Shown: positions 42,538 through 52,139, numbered from the stretch's first letter. The stretch is DNA of 64,000 bases from Parasedimentitalea huanghaiensis (GCF_009753675.1 NZ_WQLV01000001.1:682001-746000); one strand, 5' to 3'. Translations and numbers: made by a program. Notes: generated from the letters alone by a model not told the origin.

Positions 42538-43212
42538 GTGGCCCATACAACCAAGTTTCATGGTGGTCTAACTTATTACGGACTACCCGGCAGTGCACTT
42601 GCAAAATGCAGCTGCACCATTGCCGACACGCTGGAAGAATACGGCCACTCGGTAGATCAGTTTAGCGCCCACGACAGCGACGTGATTGCACTGGCATGTG
42701 ATCAATATCGTCTAGTCTTGCGCTTGGATGACCAACCCAGCGACATTCAGGCAGGCAAAGTTCGGGCTGGGCCGCAGCGCGTGGTCATTTCATTGCAGCC
42801 CAATTTTCCCAAACACTGCGACGCGGAATTGAGCGAAATGCTTATGGCGATTATGCTGTATCGGTTGGTAAATTTGCTGGGGGCTGAACATATCGAATGG
42901 ATGACCCCAAGTGCCAGACTCACTCGCAAACAGTTTCTTGGTGTCTTTGCCAAAATCCGCCCCATGCAAACTCCGCAGCCGATCTCGGCAAACGAACGCT
43001 TTGCACCTATCGAACAAACTGCTGAAGAACTGGATCAGCATTGTTCGGCGATGCAAAATGTCTCTGTTGTGCCGGCGACCAAAGCGGATCCGTCTCAACG
43101 TTTTGCATCATGGGCCGGAATACTCATGCGCAGTTCAGAATTTCGCTTTGTCACACGTGTTGCACCACTGACGGCCTGCGCTGTTCTATTGCAAAGCTCG
43201 GGTGTCATCTAA
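42538..43212 (+). CDS. Hypothetical roseobacter protein
   Basis: The 224-residue protein is not recognised. GTG at 42538 is chosen as start because GGAGG lies nine bases upstream. It has an alpha/beta appearance (Y-R-L-V-L-R-L-D-D-Q-P near residue 60, E-M-L-M-A-I-M-L-Y-R-L-V-N), with no signal peptide; the C-terminal 40 residues are more hydrophobic. It stands alone between the transglycosylase and DUF3445 genes. Confidence 0.6.
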   Translation: MAHTTKFHGGLTYYGLPGSALAKCSCTIADTLEEYGHSVDQFSAHDSDVIALACDQYRLVLRLDDQPSDIQAGKVRAGPQRVVISLQPNFPKHCDAELSEMLMAIMLYRLVNLLGAEHIEWMTPSARLTRKQFLGVFAKIRPMQTPQPISANERFAPIEQTAEELDQHCSAMQNVSVVPATKADPSQRFASWAGILMRSSEFRFVTRVAPLTACAVLLQSSGVI

Positions 43213-43256
43213 GACTACAGGCCTTTGTGAACACCACTCAAAGGCCCTACATCCAT

Positions 43257-44003
43257 TTATTGCTTTGCCCACTGCGCAAACACATTGGCACGCGTCAGCA
43301 CATGAGTGTGGATACAAAACACCACGGCACGGCTTTCTGGCAGGCGTAAAATCATCTGTTTTTCGCTACGCATATAACCCGCCTCAGCTTCATCTACTTT
43401 ATCCCGTGGCTGGTGCTGGCTGCGCGGTTGGAACAGGCTTGGGTCGTGGTACCACAAGCTATTAAACCGCCACAGCGGCCGCCCCACCTGAACCCCGTCA
43501 AACAACCGCTGCACCCGCTTCCCTATGCCAACGTCATATTCAGCTACGGTTTGGTGTATCCCTATCAGTGGTTTTAAATATTTTTCAGACAGGGTCCAAC
43601 TCGCCGGAAAACACAACACCGCCCCTGTCATCACATGTTCATCGCCCTGTTTTTCGAGAATACAGAAATCCTGCTGGGTGATACGTCCCAAGGTTCCAAG
43701 TGGATCTTCCCAATCCAACTCAATCCCGCTCTCGTCTAACCGCTGAAGCTGGTCTCCTCGGTGCTGCGGGTAAAGGTGCTCCAAAACCAGATGCAACAAC
43801 TCCTGCGCTGCGGGCATCGCCTGCTCATCCAACATCAACACCTGATCCCGGTGATGGGCCAGTAACCGGTCCCGTTCCTTCATCTGGGCAGAAAAGGCAT
43901 CATCAGGCAGCAGCCAATCCTGCGGCGCAAGCGGCTGAATCCCCGGCAGCGCCTTTGAGCTGAGTGGATTATAGGGAATTTGGGTTTGCAAAATCGTGGT
44001 CAT
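43257..44003 (-). CDS. DUF3445 (heme-dependent oxidative N-demethylase alpha-like) protein
   Basis: The 248-residue protein resembles the DUF3445/HODM alpha-subunit family, with an early P-Y-N-P-L segment, Q-D-F-C-I-L and F-P-A-S-W-T-L-S-E-K, then I-H-Q-T-V-A-E-Y and W-R-F-N-S-L-W, and a late R-S-E-K-Q-M-I-L-R-L-P stretch. Some members oxidatively demethylate amines with heme; the substrate here is unknown. The start at 44003 is preferred to 44018. It is divergent from dddP. Confidence 0.82.
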   Translation of the reverse strand: MTTILQTQIPYNPLSSKALPGIQPLAPQDWLLPDDAFSAQMKERDRLLAHHRDQVLMLDEQAMPAAQELLHLVLEHLYPQHRGDQLQRLDESGIELDWEDPLGTLGRITQQDFCILEKQGDEHVMTGAVLCFPASWTLSEKYLKPLIGIHQTVAEYDVGIGKRVQRLFDGVQVGRPLWRFNSLWYHDPSLFQPRSQHQPRDKVDEAEAGYMRSEKQMILRLPESRAVVFCIHTHVLTRANVFAQWAKQ

Positions 44004-44184
44004 GCTTCTGCATAACATTCCCAGCCCTGAATGCCAGCACTCCCACGCCAGGCTGGTAAGCTGTCACCACTTTCGTCCGAAGATGTGAGAGCCAAAAACG
44101 ACCACTGCAATCGTCGCATTCAGCGCGGAATCACCCGTCGCATGGTTTCAGACTAGACAGGACTGTGCAGAAAGGAAGCCCACC

Positions 44185-45525
44185 ATGACCGAGCACTACC
44201 GCGACACGCGAAAAATTGACCCCAACCGCGGTGCGCAGCTGGGCGATGGCAGCCCGAATGACAACAACAGAATAGAAATTGGCCCAACACAGCTTGCACT
44301 GACTGAATGGCAGGCAGCGGGGTTGCAATTGCCAGACCTGGAGCAAATGCGCAGGTTTCGGTGGCAACGGCTCACTCAGGCAATTAAGGACCGTGGTTAT
44401 GGTGGGTTGCTGATGTTCGATCCTTTGAACATTCGCTATGCAACTGACAGCACCAACATGCAGCTGTGGAATACCCATAATCCGTTTCGGGCAGTTCTGC
44501 TGTGCGCCGATGGTTACATGGTGATCTGGGATTACAAGAATTCACCCTTTTTATCGACATTTAATCCACTGGTACGCGAACAAAGATCCGGTGCTGATTT
44601 GTTCTATTTCGATCGCGGCGACAAGGTGGATGTGGCGGCAGATGTCTTTGCCAACGAAGTACGCCAACTGATGCACAAACATGCTGGCGACAACAAGCGT
44701 TTGGCGGTGGACAAGATCATGCTTCACGGGCTGCGTAGCCTGGAGGCGCAGGGTTTTGAGATCATGGAAGGTGAAGAAGTCACCGAAAAAACCCGCGCCA
44801 TCAAAGGAAAGGATGAAATCCTCGCCATGCGCTGCGCACATCATGCGTGTGATGTCGCAGTGGGGGAAATGGAGTATTTTGCCCGAGCTAATGTCGGGGA
44901 TGGAAAGACGTCAGAGGATGACATCTGGGCGGTCTTGCATGCTGAAAACATACGTCGCGGTGGGGAATGGATTGAAACCCGACTGCTGGCCTCGGGCCAA
45001 CGGACCAACCCCTGGTTTCAGGAATGCGGCCCACGGATCACTCAACAAAATGAGATCATTTCCTTTGATACAGATCTGATAGGTTCATATGGCATTTGCA
45101 TCGACATTTCGCGCAGTTGGTGGATCGGTGATCAGAAGCCGCGTGCGGATATGATCTATGCCATGCGCCATGCCCATGACCACATCATGACCAATATGGA
45201 GATGCTGCGCCCCGGCGTGATGATCCCCGAACTGACAGCCAATGCACATCGGTTGGATGACAAGTTCCAAGCGCAAAAATATGGGTGCCTGATGCACGGC
45301 GTGGGACTATGTGATGAATGGCCACTGGTCGCCTATCCGGATAAGGCAGTACCGGGGGCCTACGACTATCCGCTGGAACCCGGTATGGTCCTATGTGTAG
45401 AGGCCTGTGTTGGCGAGGTTGGTGGCGATTTTTCGATCAAACTGGAAGATCAGGTACTAATCACCGAGGATGGATATGAAAATCTGACCCGATATCCCTT
45501 TGATAGCAAATTGATGGGAGAATAG
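44185..45525 (+). CDS. dddP: DMSP lyase DddP
   Basis: The 446-residue enzyme cleaves dimethylsulfoniopropionate to dimethylsulfide and acrylate. It has the M24 peptidase-like fold without peptidase function. The metal-binding residues known from structural work on the Ruegeria enzyme fall at identical numbers: Asp295, Asp297, Asp307, His371, Glu406, Glu421, with Asp377 (C-D-E-W context) as catalytic base. Length and order match known roseobacter DddP closely. It stands in its own unit, divergent from the DUF3445 gene, and a marine habitat is implied. Confidence 0.95.
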   Translation: MTEHYRDTRKIDPNRGAQLGDGSPNDNNRIEIGPTQLALTEWQAAGLQLPDLEQMRRFRWQRLTQAIKDRGYGGLLMFDPLNIRYATDSTNMQLWNTHNPFRAVLLCADGYMVIWDYKNSPFLSTFNPLVREQRSGADLFYFDRGDKVDVAADVFANEVRQLMHKHAGDNKRLAVDKIMLHGLRSLEAQGFEIMEGEEVTEKTRAIKGKDEILAMRCAHHACDVAVGEMEYFARANVGDGKTSEDDIWAVLHAENIRRGGEWIETRLLASGQRTNPWFQECGPRITQQNEIISFDTDLIGSYGICIDISRSWWIGDQKPRADMIYAMRHAHDHIMTNMEMLRPGVMIPELTANAHRLDDKFQAQKYGCLMHGVGLCDEWPLVAYPDKAVPGAYDYPLEPGMVLCVEACVGEVGGDFSIKLEDQVLITEDGYENLTRYPFDSKLMGE

Positions 45526-45576
45526 GCCTACATAGTAACTTCCGATCCTTGGCCCTTTCGTTGGGAGGGACGAGAT

Positions 45577-46137
45577 CTACAAAGGAGCGTCAGCAGCGCT
45601 GCCCAGAAACAGATTAAGCTTTTCACGCAGGACCAACACACTCGGCGCATCGGTCACGTCCTCTAACCGATCAACCGGCACCCAGGCCAATGCATGAGAT
45701 TCAATGCTGGCCTTGGCTTCGCCTACTTCAGCCCGGAACAAATACCGGACATCGTAATGAAGGTGTGCGCAGTCCCTAGCTGTTTCGGGGATCTGATGAA
45801 TATCGACATCAAACACAGATCGTGACAATGCGCCTATGCGGGTTAAGCCACTTTCTTCGTAAGCTTCTTTCAGCGCAACAAACGGGACGTCGGCAACCCC
45901 ATCGCAATGGCCACCCAGCTGCAACCAGCGATCCAGCTTTGCATGGTGCGTCAACAATACTGATTTGAAATCCTTTGACAGAACAAACGCCGATCCGGTG
46001 ACATGCCCGGTTGTCGCGTCACGTTCGAACGCTCGCGGTTCGTTGGCACAAAAACTATGTAACCTCTGCCACATCTCCCGGTCGTGTCTATCGCTCGGGA
46101 GATAGCGACCAATCCCTGAAATTTCTTGCCCGACCAT
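45577..46137 (-). CDS. Nudix hydrolase
   Basis: The 186-residue protein has a Nudix box variant: G-G-H-C-D-G-V-A-D, then A-L-K-E-A-Y-E-E-S-G-L near residues 77-98, fitting G-x5-E-x7-R-E-U-x-E-E-x-G-U with D for the first E and K for the first R. The catalytic E-E pair is present. It should hydrolyse a nucleoside diphosphate linked to another group. ATG at 46137 (M-V-G-Q-E-I) is chosen over a start six codons upstream. It is convergent with dddP. Confidence 0.85.
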   Translation of the reverse strand: MVGQEISGIGRYLPSDRHDREMWQRLHSFCANEPRAFERDATTGHVTGSAFVLSKDFKSVLLTHHAKLDRWLQLGGHCDGVADVPFVALKEAYEESGLTRIGALSRSVFDVDIHQIPETARDCAHLHYDVRYLFRAEVGEAKASIESHALAWVPVDRLEDVTDAPSVLVLREKLNLFLGSAADAPL

Positions 46138-46233
46138 AAACCACAATCCTGCCAATTAAACAGAAACAAGTTAGAGAACCTTAGCTCTATTATCCATAGA
46201 TCGTTCCAAAGCCCGGTACTCTGAGACAGAGTA

Positions 46234-47235
46234 CTATTCCAGTAATGTTTTTGTCTCATAGGGCTTTAACACCGGATGGCAGAGACTACCAAAACTGGAC
46301 AAATCCGTCACAATTTCAGGAAACAGCTGACAGATTTCACCTCTCGCTGCGCCGGACAAGGCTGTTTGGGCCATTTCTGCCGGCATCAAGGTTTCACACT
46401 CCACCCCGTTGGCCCAGACCGTGTGATGGCCCGCTAGCAGAATGTGAAAATACTCAACGCTTTCACCATCATTCACCTGGCAAATGTTATGGTCATTTTG
46501 CAAGGAAATGGCGGGGACCAGCACCTCCGGCTCTCCAAACAACATCTCGGTGCGCCAGTTTTTCAACAAAACCCGATGCTGAGGCGACAACATTAATTCT
46601 CCAACCGGAGTACCTGGTGCAAGACTGTTAGGCGCAAACCGGATTGGGCGAAGTTCTGGATGATTACGCAATTCGCGGCCGTCCAACGCAGCACTTCCTA
46701 TCCATTGTATAGGACGGCATTTGCCATCTCCGCAAAATACTTGGTCACCACGCTCCAATAGCTCAACAGCCAATTCTCCACCCGCGGTTAGAATCCGACT
46801 ACCACGCACAAAACAGACCACCACACTTGCCACGCCGGTTCCGTTTGCGGAGTCGACATCAATTGACACCGAATGCGACTGGCCATCAGATCCTGTATAG
46901 TCAAATGTCCAGACATTGCCGACGTTTGAGTAGTTGTCAAAGCCGGTGAACACAAAACAATCGCCCGGATCCATGCTTTTGACTGTCATTGAAAAGTCGT
47001 CATCGAATCCGGACAGGTCGATATGAAACTCATCATCGCCTCCCGGTCCTGCACCGGCCTCAGTTGGAGCTCCTTTGCCCCAACGTTCATAGACATAGTT
47101 ACCAGAAAGGTCACCACCATCTTCAATAGTGACAATCTGATTGTCGTCCTTATCACCCGAGATCAGATCCGTACCCTCGATCTTATCGCCGGTGACATCC
47201 ACTCCCAGCGTGACGGTCAGAACCTCTATTCCCAT
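46234..47235 (-). CDS. Hint-domain protein with beta-rich N terminus
   Basis: The 333-residue protein has a Gly/Asp-rich, beta-prone N-terminal region (residues 1-130), then a Hint module starting at C-F-V-R-G-S-R-I-L-T near 139, with L-L-E-R-G-D-Q-V, L-S-P-Q-H-R-V-L-L and H-T-V-W-A-N-G-V-E. The early cysteine and the H-R pair are kept, unlike the 35.8-kb homologue. Such proteins are often secreted and may process themselves. It overlaps the upstream kinase-like gene by 10 bp and was probably acquired with it. ATG at 47235 (M-G-I-E-V) is chosen over 47280. Confidence 0.85.
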   Translation of the reverse strand: MGIEVLTVTLGVDVTGDKIEGTDLISGDKDDNQIVTIEDGGDLSGNYVYERWGKGAPTEAGAGPGGDDEFHIDLSGFDDDFSMTVKSMDPGDCFVFTGFDNYSNVGNVWTFDYTGSDGQSHSVSIDVDSANGTGVASVVVCFVRGSRILTAGGELAVELLERGDQVFCGDGKCRPIQWIGSAALDGRELRNHPELRPIRFAPNSLAPGTPVGELMLSPQHRVLLKNWRTEMLFGEPEVLVPAISLQNDHNICQVNDGESVEYFHILLAGHHTVWANGVECETLMPAEMAQTALSGAARGEICQLFPEIVTDLSSFGSLCHPVLKPYETKTLLE

Positions 47236-48083
47236 GGTTGAGCCTCTCGCTCTGGCTGGCTTGCAACTGCTCGTGCACAAAACAAAATGCGCGCAATTGA
47301 ATTCAACTCATCGACAATCAGGGCACCGCAATGAGAGCGAGCGAACCCCGCAGAATAGGCCTCTAAAACCTCATTGCTCTTCGCTGGGAACCGTTCAATC
47401 AACGCACCAAATCCGTTGATGTAATCCCAGCCGCGTGGACGCATCCTCGACTGTTCAAAATCACAGCCAAGTAGAGCCCCATTCTGAGTTTGCAGATAGT
47501 TGTGTAGTGCTGGGTCATTGCGCGACAGGACTCGCCCACACAACGGTATTCCAGACAAAACTGATTTTGCTTCAACGATCTGTGAAAGGGCCACGCCGGT
47601 TTTAAACTTTGAGAGATAGCCAAACCAGTTGCCGCTTGCCAATTCAGCGGGGGCCGCAGCATCAAACGCCGCCAACCATGCGCCAATCCTAAAAGCGGTG
47701 TGGCTTGGTTCTGCGTCCAGTAGAGACTTCGTTTCCACCCACTCTGTAAGAATAAATTTCAATTCGTCCGAGTATGCCAGAAGGCCAGGAACCAGACCGC
47801 TGTCCAACATGCTATGAAGCGACATTTTCTCCCGGAAAAATGCAGCCGGTCCATCGGGCCCGTCAAACAGTTTCAAAAAACCGAGTTTCCCGTCGACATT
47901 CAACTTCAAACACAGTGAACGTGAGCTTGCCTTGACCAACTCAAATTTAACATTCCGGTCGTTTGTCTGTCCGGTTAAAGTTTCTGCGATTTGTGAAAAA
48001 CAAAACCCCAGCTGGTGTCGCAAACGGTCCTTCCAGTCTGCGTTGTAGAGTGTACCTGTCGCATCAGGGTTGTCGTCCAACAT
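47226..48083 (-). CDS. APH-fold kinase-like protein with altered catalytic loop
   Basis: The 285-residue protein has the aminoglycoside phosphotransferase layout: N-lobe with F-L-K-L-F-D-G-P, then I-L-T-E-W-V-E, and C-lobe with L-S-R-N-D-P-A-L-H-N-Y-L (about residues 187-198) and G-C-D-F-E-Q. Standard APH enzymes have H-G-D-x-x-x-x-N; here an R-N replaces H-G, while D and N are kept. Substrate unknown. The overlap with the Hint gene implies one transcript. Resistance function is not implied. Confidence 0.72.
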   Translation of the reverse strand: MLDDNPDATGTLYNADWKDRLRHQLGFCFSQIAETLTGQTNDRNVKFELVKASSRSLCLKLNVDGKLGFLKLFDGPDGPAAFFREKMSLHSMLDSGLVPGLLAYSDELKFILTEWVETKSLLDAEPSHTAFRIGAWLAAFDAAAPAELASGNWFGYLSKFKTGVALSQIVEAKSVLSGIPLCGRVLSRNDPALHNYLQTQNGALLGCDFEQSRMRPRGWDYINGFGALIERFPAKSNEVLEAYSAGFARSHCGALIVDELNSIARILFCARAVASQPEREAQPWE

Positions 48084-48363
48084 ATTTAGATTCCATCAAC
48101 TAGTTAACATAAACGAACTCTGGCACGCCCGGAAACACGATCCGCCCACATCACCTTCAATTTCATCAAGTATATTTTGTGTAAAAACTGATCAAATTTG
48201 TTTCGGCAATTTTCTGAAAATTTTAGGAACCCACTCGCAAGGTAAGATGCACAGTTTGCTTCGCCGGGATAGCTTCACCATCGCGTGAGCAATGTTCCAT
48301 AGATCTTGTCCTGCTGCCGTTGCGTGCTCACTCTTGCATCAGCAACAATCAAAGGCTTCCGCT

Positions 48364-49593
48364 ATGCCCGCAGAGCACATCACATTTCCCGGACACGCAG
48401 GCACCCCACTGGCCGCACGGCTGGACCTTCCTAGCGGTCCAGTTCTGGCAACTGCTCTTTTTGCCCATTGTTTTACCTGTTCCAAGGACATCCCGGCTGC
48501 GCGGCGCATTGCGGCAAGGCTTGCGTCAATGGGAATTGCAGTTCTTCGCTTTGATTTCACTGGCTTGGGACATTCCGAAGGCGAGTTTTCGAATACGTCG
48601 TTTTCCTCCAACGTCGCGGACCTGAACGCAGCAGCCCAGTATCTGGCAAGCCGTGGCATGGCCCCTGATCTACTGATTGGCCATTCCTTAGGTGGTGCAG
48701 CTGTCCTGCGCGCAAGGGCTGGAATTCCGTCTGTCAAAGGGGTCGTCACTCTCGGCGCCCCCTTTGATCCAGGACATGTCGCCCATAATTTTGAAGACGC
48801 CTTGCCAGAAATCGCAGCCCATGGATCAGCGCAGGTCAACCTGGGGGGGCGCCCCTTCACCATCTCCAGAGAGTTTGTAGAGGACATTCAGGCGGAAACT
48901 TTGCTGCCAGCAATTTCTGAGCTGCATGCTGCGTTATTGGTTCTGCACGCGCCACAAGATGCGATTGTTGGAATTGAAAATGCAGCACAGATCTTCACCA
49001 CAGCCAAACATCCCAAAAGCTTTGTTACCCTGGATGATGCCGACCACCTGATCAGCCGCGCCCAGGATGCAGAATATGCTGCAAGTGTCATCGCAGCCTG
49101 GGCAGGCAGATACATCGACCTCGCCCCCCCTGCACCACCACCCGGCGCGCCCGAGGGCGTTCTCCGCGTCACCGAATCCAGCCCGGATGGCTACCTCCAA
49201 GACATCCAATCTGGTCCGGATCATCACGCCTATGCCGATGAACCCTTGGCCTATGGTGGCAGCAACCTGGGAATGTCGCCCTATGGGTTTGTTTCCGCAG
49301 GACTGGGCGCGTGTACGTCAATGACCCTTCGCATGTATGCCCGTCGCAAGGGCTGGCCCTTGCTTGGAATCGATGTTGAGATCAGCCACGACAAAGTACA
49401 TGCTCAGGATGCAACCACGGGCAATCCGTCCCGCATCGACCAGTTCACGCGAAAGATCTACTTGCAAGGGGATTTAAGCACAGACCAGCGACACCGCCTG
49501 CTGGAGATCGCTGACAAATGCCCTGTTCACCGCACGCTGGAACATGGCGCAAGAGTGGTTACGCTGTTGCAGGACACTGCCACACAAAGCTGA
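48364..49593 (+). CDS. Alpha/beta hydrolase-OsmC fusion protein
   Basis: The 409-residue protein has two domains. Residues 1-255 are an alpha/beta hydrolase with the nucleophile serine in G-H-S-L-G-G near residue 105. Residues 270-409 are an OsmC-like peroxidase with the two cysteines in L-G-A-C-T-S and K-C-P-V-H-R. It might hydrolyse and reduce organic (ester or fatty) peroxides. The fused form is known in several proteobacteria. ATG at 48364 begins the hydrolase; an upstream frame adds a leader without coding character. Confidence 0.9.
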   Translation: MPAEHITFPGHAGTPLAARLDLPSGPVLATALFAHCFTCSKDIPAARRIAARLASMGIAVLRFDFTGLGHSEGEFSNTSFSSNVADLNAAAQYLASRGMAPDLLIGHSLGGAAVLRARAGIPSVKGVVTLGAPFDPGHVAHNFEDALPEIAAHGSAQVNLGGRPFTISREFVEDIQAETLLPAISELHAALLVLHAPQDAIVGIENAAQIFTTAKHPKSFVTLDDADHLISRAQDAEYAASVIAAWAGRYIDLAPPAPPPGAPEGVLRVTESSPDGYLQDIQSGPDHHAYADEPLAYGGSNLGMSPYGFVSAGLGACTSMTLRMYARRKGWPLLGIDVEISHDKVHAQDATTGNPSRIDQFTRKIYLQGDLSTDQRHRLLEIADKCPVHRTLEHGARVVTLLQDTATQS

Positions 49594-49668
49594 TTTCAAC
49601 TCTTCTGAGCGTTCCCCTCCCGCTTGTATGCACCGCGCTGCAAGCGGGGCGGGAGCCCTTCACAACGC

Positions 49669-49971
49669 TTAGCGGCGTGGCATTGGCCGGGCAACCGGCG
49701 GGCGGTGGATTGGAGGTCGCGCCACCGGCGGACGTGCGATTGGCGGACGCGCAATCGGATGTTCTGGTCGCGGCGGGCGCTCAATCGGGTGCTCTGGTCT
49801 GGGCGGCTTGGGAGGACGTGGATATCCGTTGTAGTAATCATTCCACAGCATTCCGTCATAATACACGCCACCGCTATAGGTCGCATTAGGATCACAGGCA
49901 GACAGGCTCAGCGTGCCAAGACCTAAGAACGCGACAAGCAGAATTTTTCGGGAGGGCAAATTGATCATCAT
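49669..49971 (-). CDS. Proline-rich lipoprotein
   Basis: The 100-residue protein has a lipoprotein signal ending in L-S-A-C near residue 26, then a short Tyr/Gly-rich section and about 50 residues of repeats built on R-P-P and H-P-I/A-R-P-P. The tail is probably extended and might span the periplasm or bind the wall. AAGGGAAAC precedes the start. The repeat array is at risk of length variation by slippage. It follows the periplasmic protein gene with a nine-base gap or less, likely one operon. Confidence 0.75.
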   Translation of the reverse strand: MMINLPSRKILLVAFLGLGTLSLSACDPNATYSGGVYYDGMLWNDYYNGYPRPPKPPRPEHPIERPPRPEHPIARPPIARPPVARPPIHRPPVARPMPRR

Positions 49972-49979
49972 GTTTCCCT

Positions 49980-50546
49980 TCACCGAATGGCCCGGAACGA
50001 CGCAAAGACGGCGTTCACATCAGACACCAGATCCGGGTTAACCCCGGCCTCCATTACCACCACCGAAATAGCGACGCGATTACGAGGCAAAACGACCACT
50101 ACTGCTGTAAAACCAACAGCCCGTCCGTCTCGCCGACCAGATCCAGTAATTCGCGCAGCTGGCAAGCCATCTACGGTAATCCGTTTGCGCTCTTCAACCT
50201 CGGTGTCCTGAACAAGAAACGGCCCCACTCCGCGCAGGTATTCTAACGCAGACTCATAATTAGAAACGCCATGCGGGGAAATAAACCCTAGCCACACCCC
50301 GGTATCAGCAACGGGTTTCAGTCCAATTACACGGTTGATCAAACGGGCTTCATCTGCGTCAGGCGGTGTCAGGTTTCTTTCCCCCCCTGCCCGCACAGTC
50401 CAGAAGTCGGGCGCTGAAAACCGGAACAATGCGCGGTCCCCATCCATATATGTGACGGGCATTTCCGCCAAGGCCAGCGAAGGCAGCAAGGACAGAGTTG
50501 TAAACATCGCTCCAACAGCCAATGTTTTTCGGAGTCGTCTTAGCAT
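49980..50546 (-). CDS. Periplasmic protein, unknown
   Basis: The 188-residue protein has a signal peptide of about 26 residues (L-P-S-L-A-L-A) and a mature beta-rich domain with F-R-F-S-A-P-D-F-W, L-G-F-I-S-P-H-G and V-V-V-L-P-R-N-R-V-A-I-S. It resembles exported proteins of roseobacters of unknown role. ATG at 50546 has GGAG upstream. It is upstream of and probably coexpressed with the proline-rich lipoprotein gene. Confidence 0.65.
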   Translation of the reverse strand: MLRRLRKTLAVGAMFTTLSLLPSLALAEMPVTYMDGDRALFRFSAPDFWTVRAGGERNLTPPDADEARLINRVIGLKPVADTGVWLGFISPHGVSNYESALEYLRGVGPFLVQDTEVEERKRITVDGLPAARITGSGRRDGRAVGFTAVVVVLPRNRVAISVVVMEAGVNPDLVSDVNAVFASFRAIR

Positions 50547-50827
50547 ACCTGCATCTCCTAAAATTTTTGAGGTCACGGTTCGATACATCCGTGGAAAATA
50601 CAATGTAGTAAAAGATAGATCGGCTTGTATGGAAAGGCGCAATTGTCACATCCACCTACAATTCGTCCTGCCCGGCTGCGAACGAAATGCCTGAAGTTTG
50701 TGCATCTTGCGCACCGCTGGGTCTTTGTACTGGGCAATATGTCCCATCAAGCCCCTGTCTACCTTGTTGTTTTGCCCCACCTGATCTAAGAGGCGCGCAT
50801 CCCGTCCTATTATAAAGGTCCTGGCCT

Positions 50828-52132
50828 ATGATCCCTCGCTACTCCCGCCCCGACATGGTTGCCATCTGGTCTCCGGAAAGCAAATTCCGCATTTGGTACG
50901 AGATCGAGGCACATGCCTGCGAAGCCATGGCCAATATCGGTGTCATCCCTCGCGAAAACGCTGATGCTGTTTGGAAAGCCAAGGACGTTGAGTTTGACGT
51001 TGCACGCATCGACGAGATCGAAGCCATCACCAAACATGACGTCATCGCATTCCTGACCCACCTCGCCGAACATGTCGGCAGCGACGAAGCCCGTTTCGTA
51101 CATCAGGGCATGACCTCTTCGGACGTTCTGGACACCTGCCTGAACGTGCAGCTGGTGCGCTCAGCTGACATCCTAATCAAAGACATGGACGGCCTGCTGA
51201 CAGCCCTGAAGCGCCGCGCAATCGAGCACAAAGACACCGTCCGCGTTGGCCGCAGCCACGGCATCCACGCCGAGCCCACCACCATGGGCCTGACCTTTGC
51301 CCGGTTCTATGCAGAAATGGACCGCAATCTGGCGCGCCTGAAACTGGCCCGTGAAGAAGTCGCAACCGGCGCAATCTCCGGCGCAGTGGGCACATTCGCC
51401 AATATCGACCCAGCGATTGAAGAACATGTTTGCGAGCAGCTGGGCCTGAGCCCCGAGCCGATTTCCACCCAGGTGATCCCACGCGATCGTCACGCGATGT
51501 TCTTTGCCACCCTTGGCGTGATTTCCTCTTCGATCGAAAATGTCGCGACTGAAATCCGCCACATGCAGCGCACCGAAGTGCTGGAAGGTGCGGAATTCTT
51601 CTCGATGGGCCAAAAAGGCTCTTCCGCGATGCCACACAAAAAGAACCCGGTTCTGACTGAAAACCTCACCGGTCTGGCGCGTCTGGTACGTTCTGCAGTT
51701 GTACCGGCACTGGAAAACGTCGCCCTGTGGCACGAGCGCGATATCTCACACTCGTCAGTCGAACGCGCGATTGGCCCAGACGCCTGTGTGACCCTGGACT
51801 TTGCTTTGGCGCGCCTGACCGGCGTGATCGACAAGATGCTGGTCTACCCCCAGAACATGCTGGACAACATGAACAAGTTCCCCGGTCTGGTGATGAGCCA
51901 GCGGGTGCTTCTGGCGCTGACGCAGGCCGGTGTGTCGCGCGAAGACGCCTATTCCATGGTGCAGCGCAACGCACTGAAAGTCTGGGAAGAACGTCTAGAC
52001 TTCCGCGAGCTGCTGCTGGCGGATGCCGACGTGGTTGCTGCGCTTGGCGAAGACGGTGTCAACGAGAAGTTCGACATGGGCTATCATACAAAACACGTTG
52101 ATACGATTTTTGCACGTGTCTTCAAAGACTAA
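50828..52132 (+). CDS. purB: Adenylosuccinate lyase
   Basis: The 434-residue enzyme acts twice in purine synthesis, releasing fumarate from SAICAR and adenylosuccinate. Motifs include T-S-S-D-V-L-D-T near residue 97, H-G-I-H-A-E-P-T and the signature G-S-S-A-M-P-H-K-K-N-P. Codon choice is strongly biased toward C/G at third positions, as in highly expressed host genes. A terminator follows directly. Confidence 0.97.
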   Translation: MIPRYSRPDMVAIWSPESKFRIWYEIEAHACEAMANIGVIPRENADAVWKAKDVEFDVARIDEIEAITKHDVIAFLTHLAEHVGSDEARFVHQGMTSSDVLDTCLNVQLVRSADILIKDMDGLLTALKRRAIEHKDTVRVGRSHGIHAEPTTMGLTFARFYAEMDRNLARLKLAREEVATGAISGAVGTFANIDPAIEEHVCEQLGLSPEPISTQVIPRDRHAMFFATLGVISSSIENVATEIRHMQRTEVLEGAEFFSMGQKGSSAMPHKKNPVLTENLTGLARLVRSAVVPALENVALWHERDISHSSVERAIGPDACVTLDFALARLTGVIDKMLVYPQNMLDNMNKFPGLVMSQRVLLALTQAGVSREDAYSMVQRNALKVWEERLDFRELLLADADVVAALGEDGVNEKFDMGYHTKHVDTIFARVFKD

Positions 52133-52139
52133 CGATATG

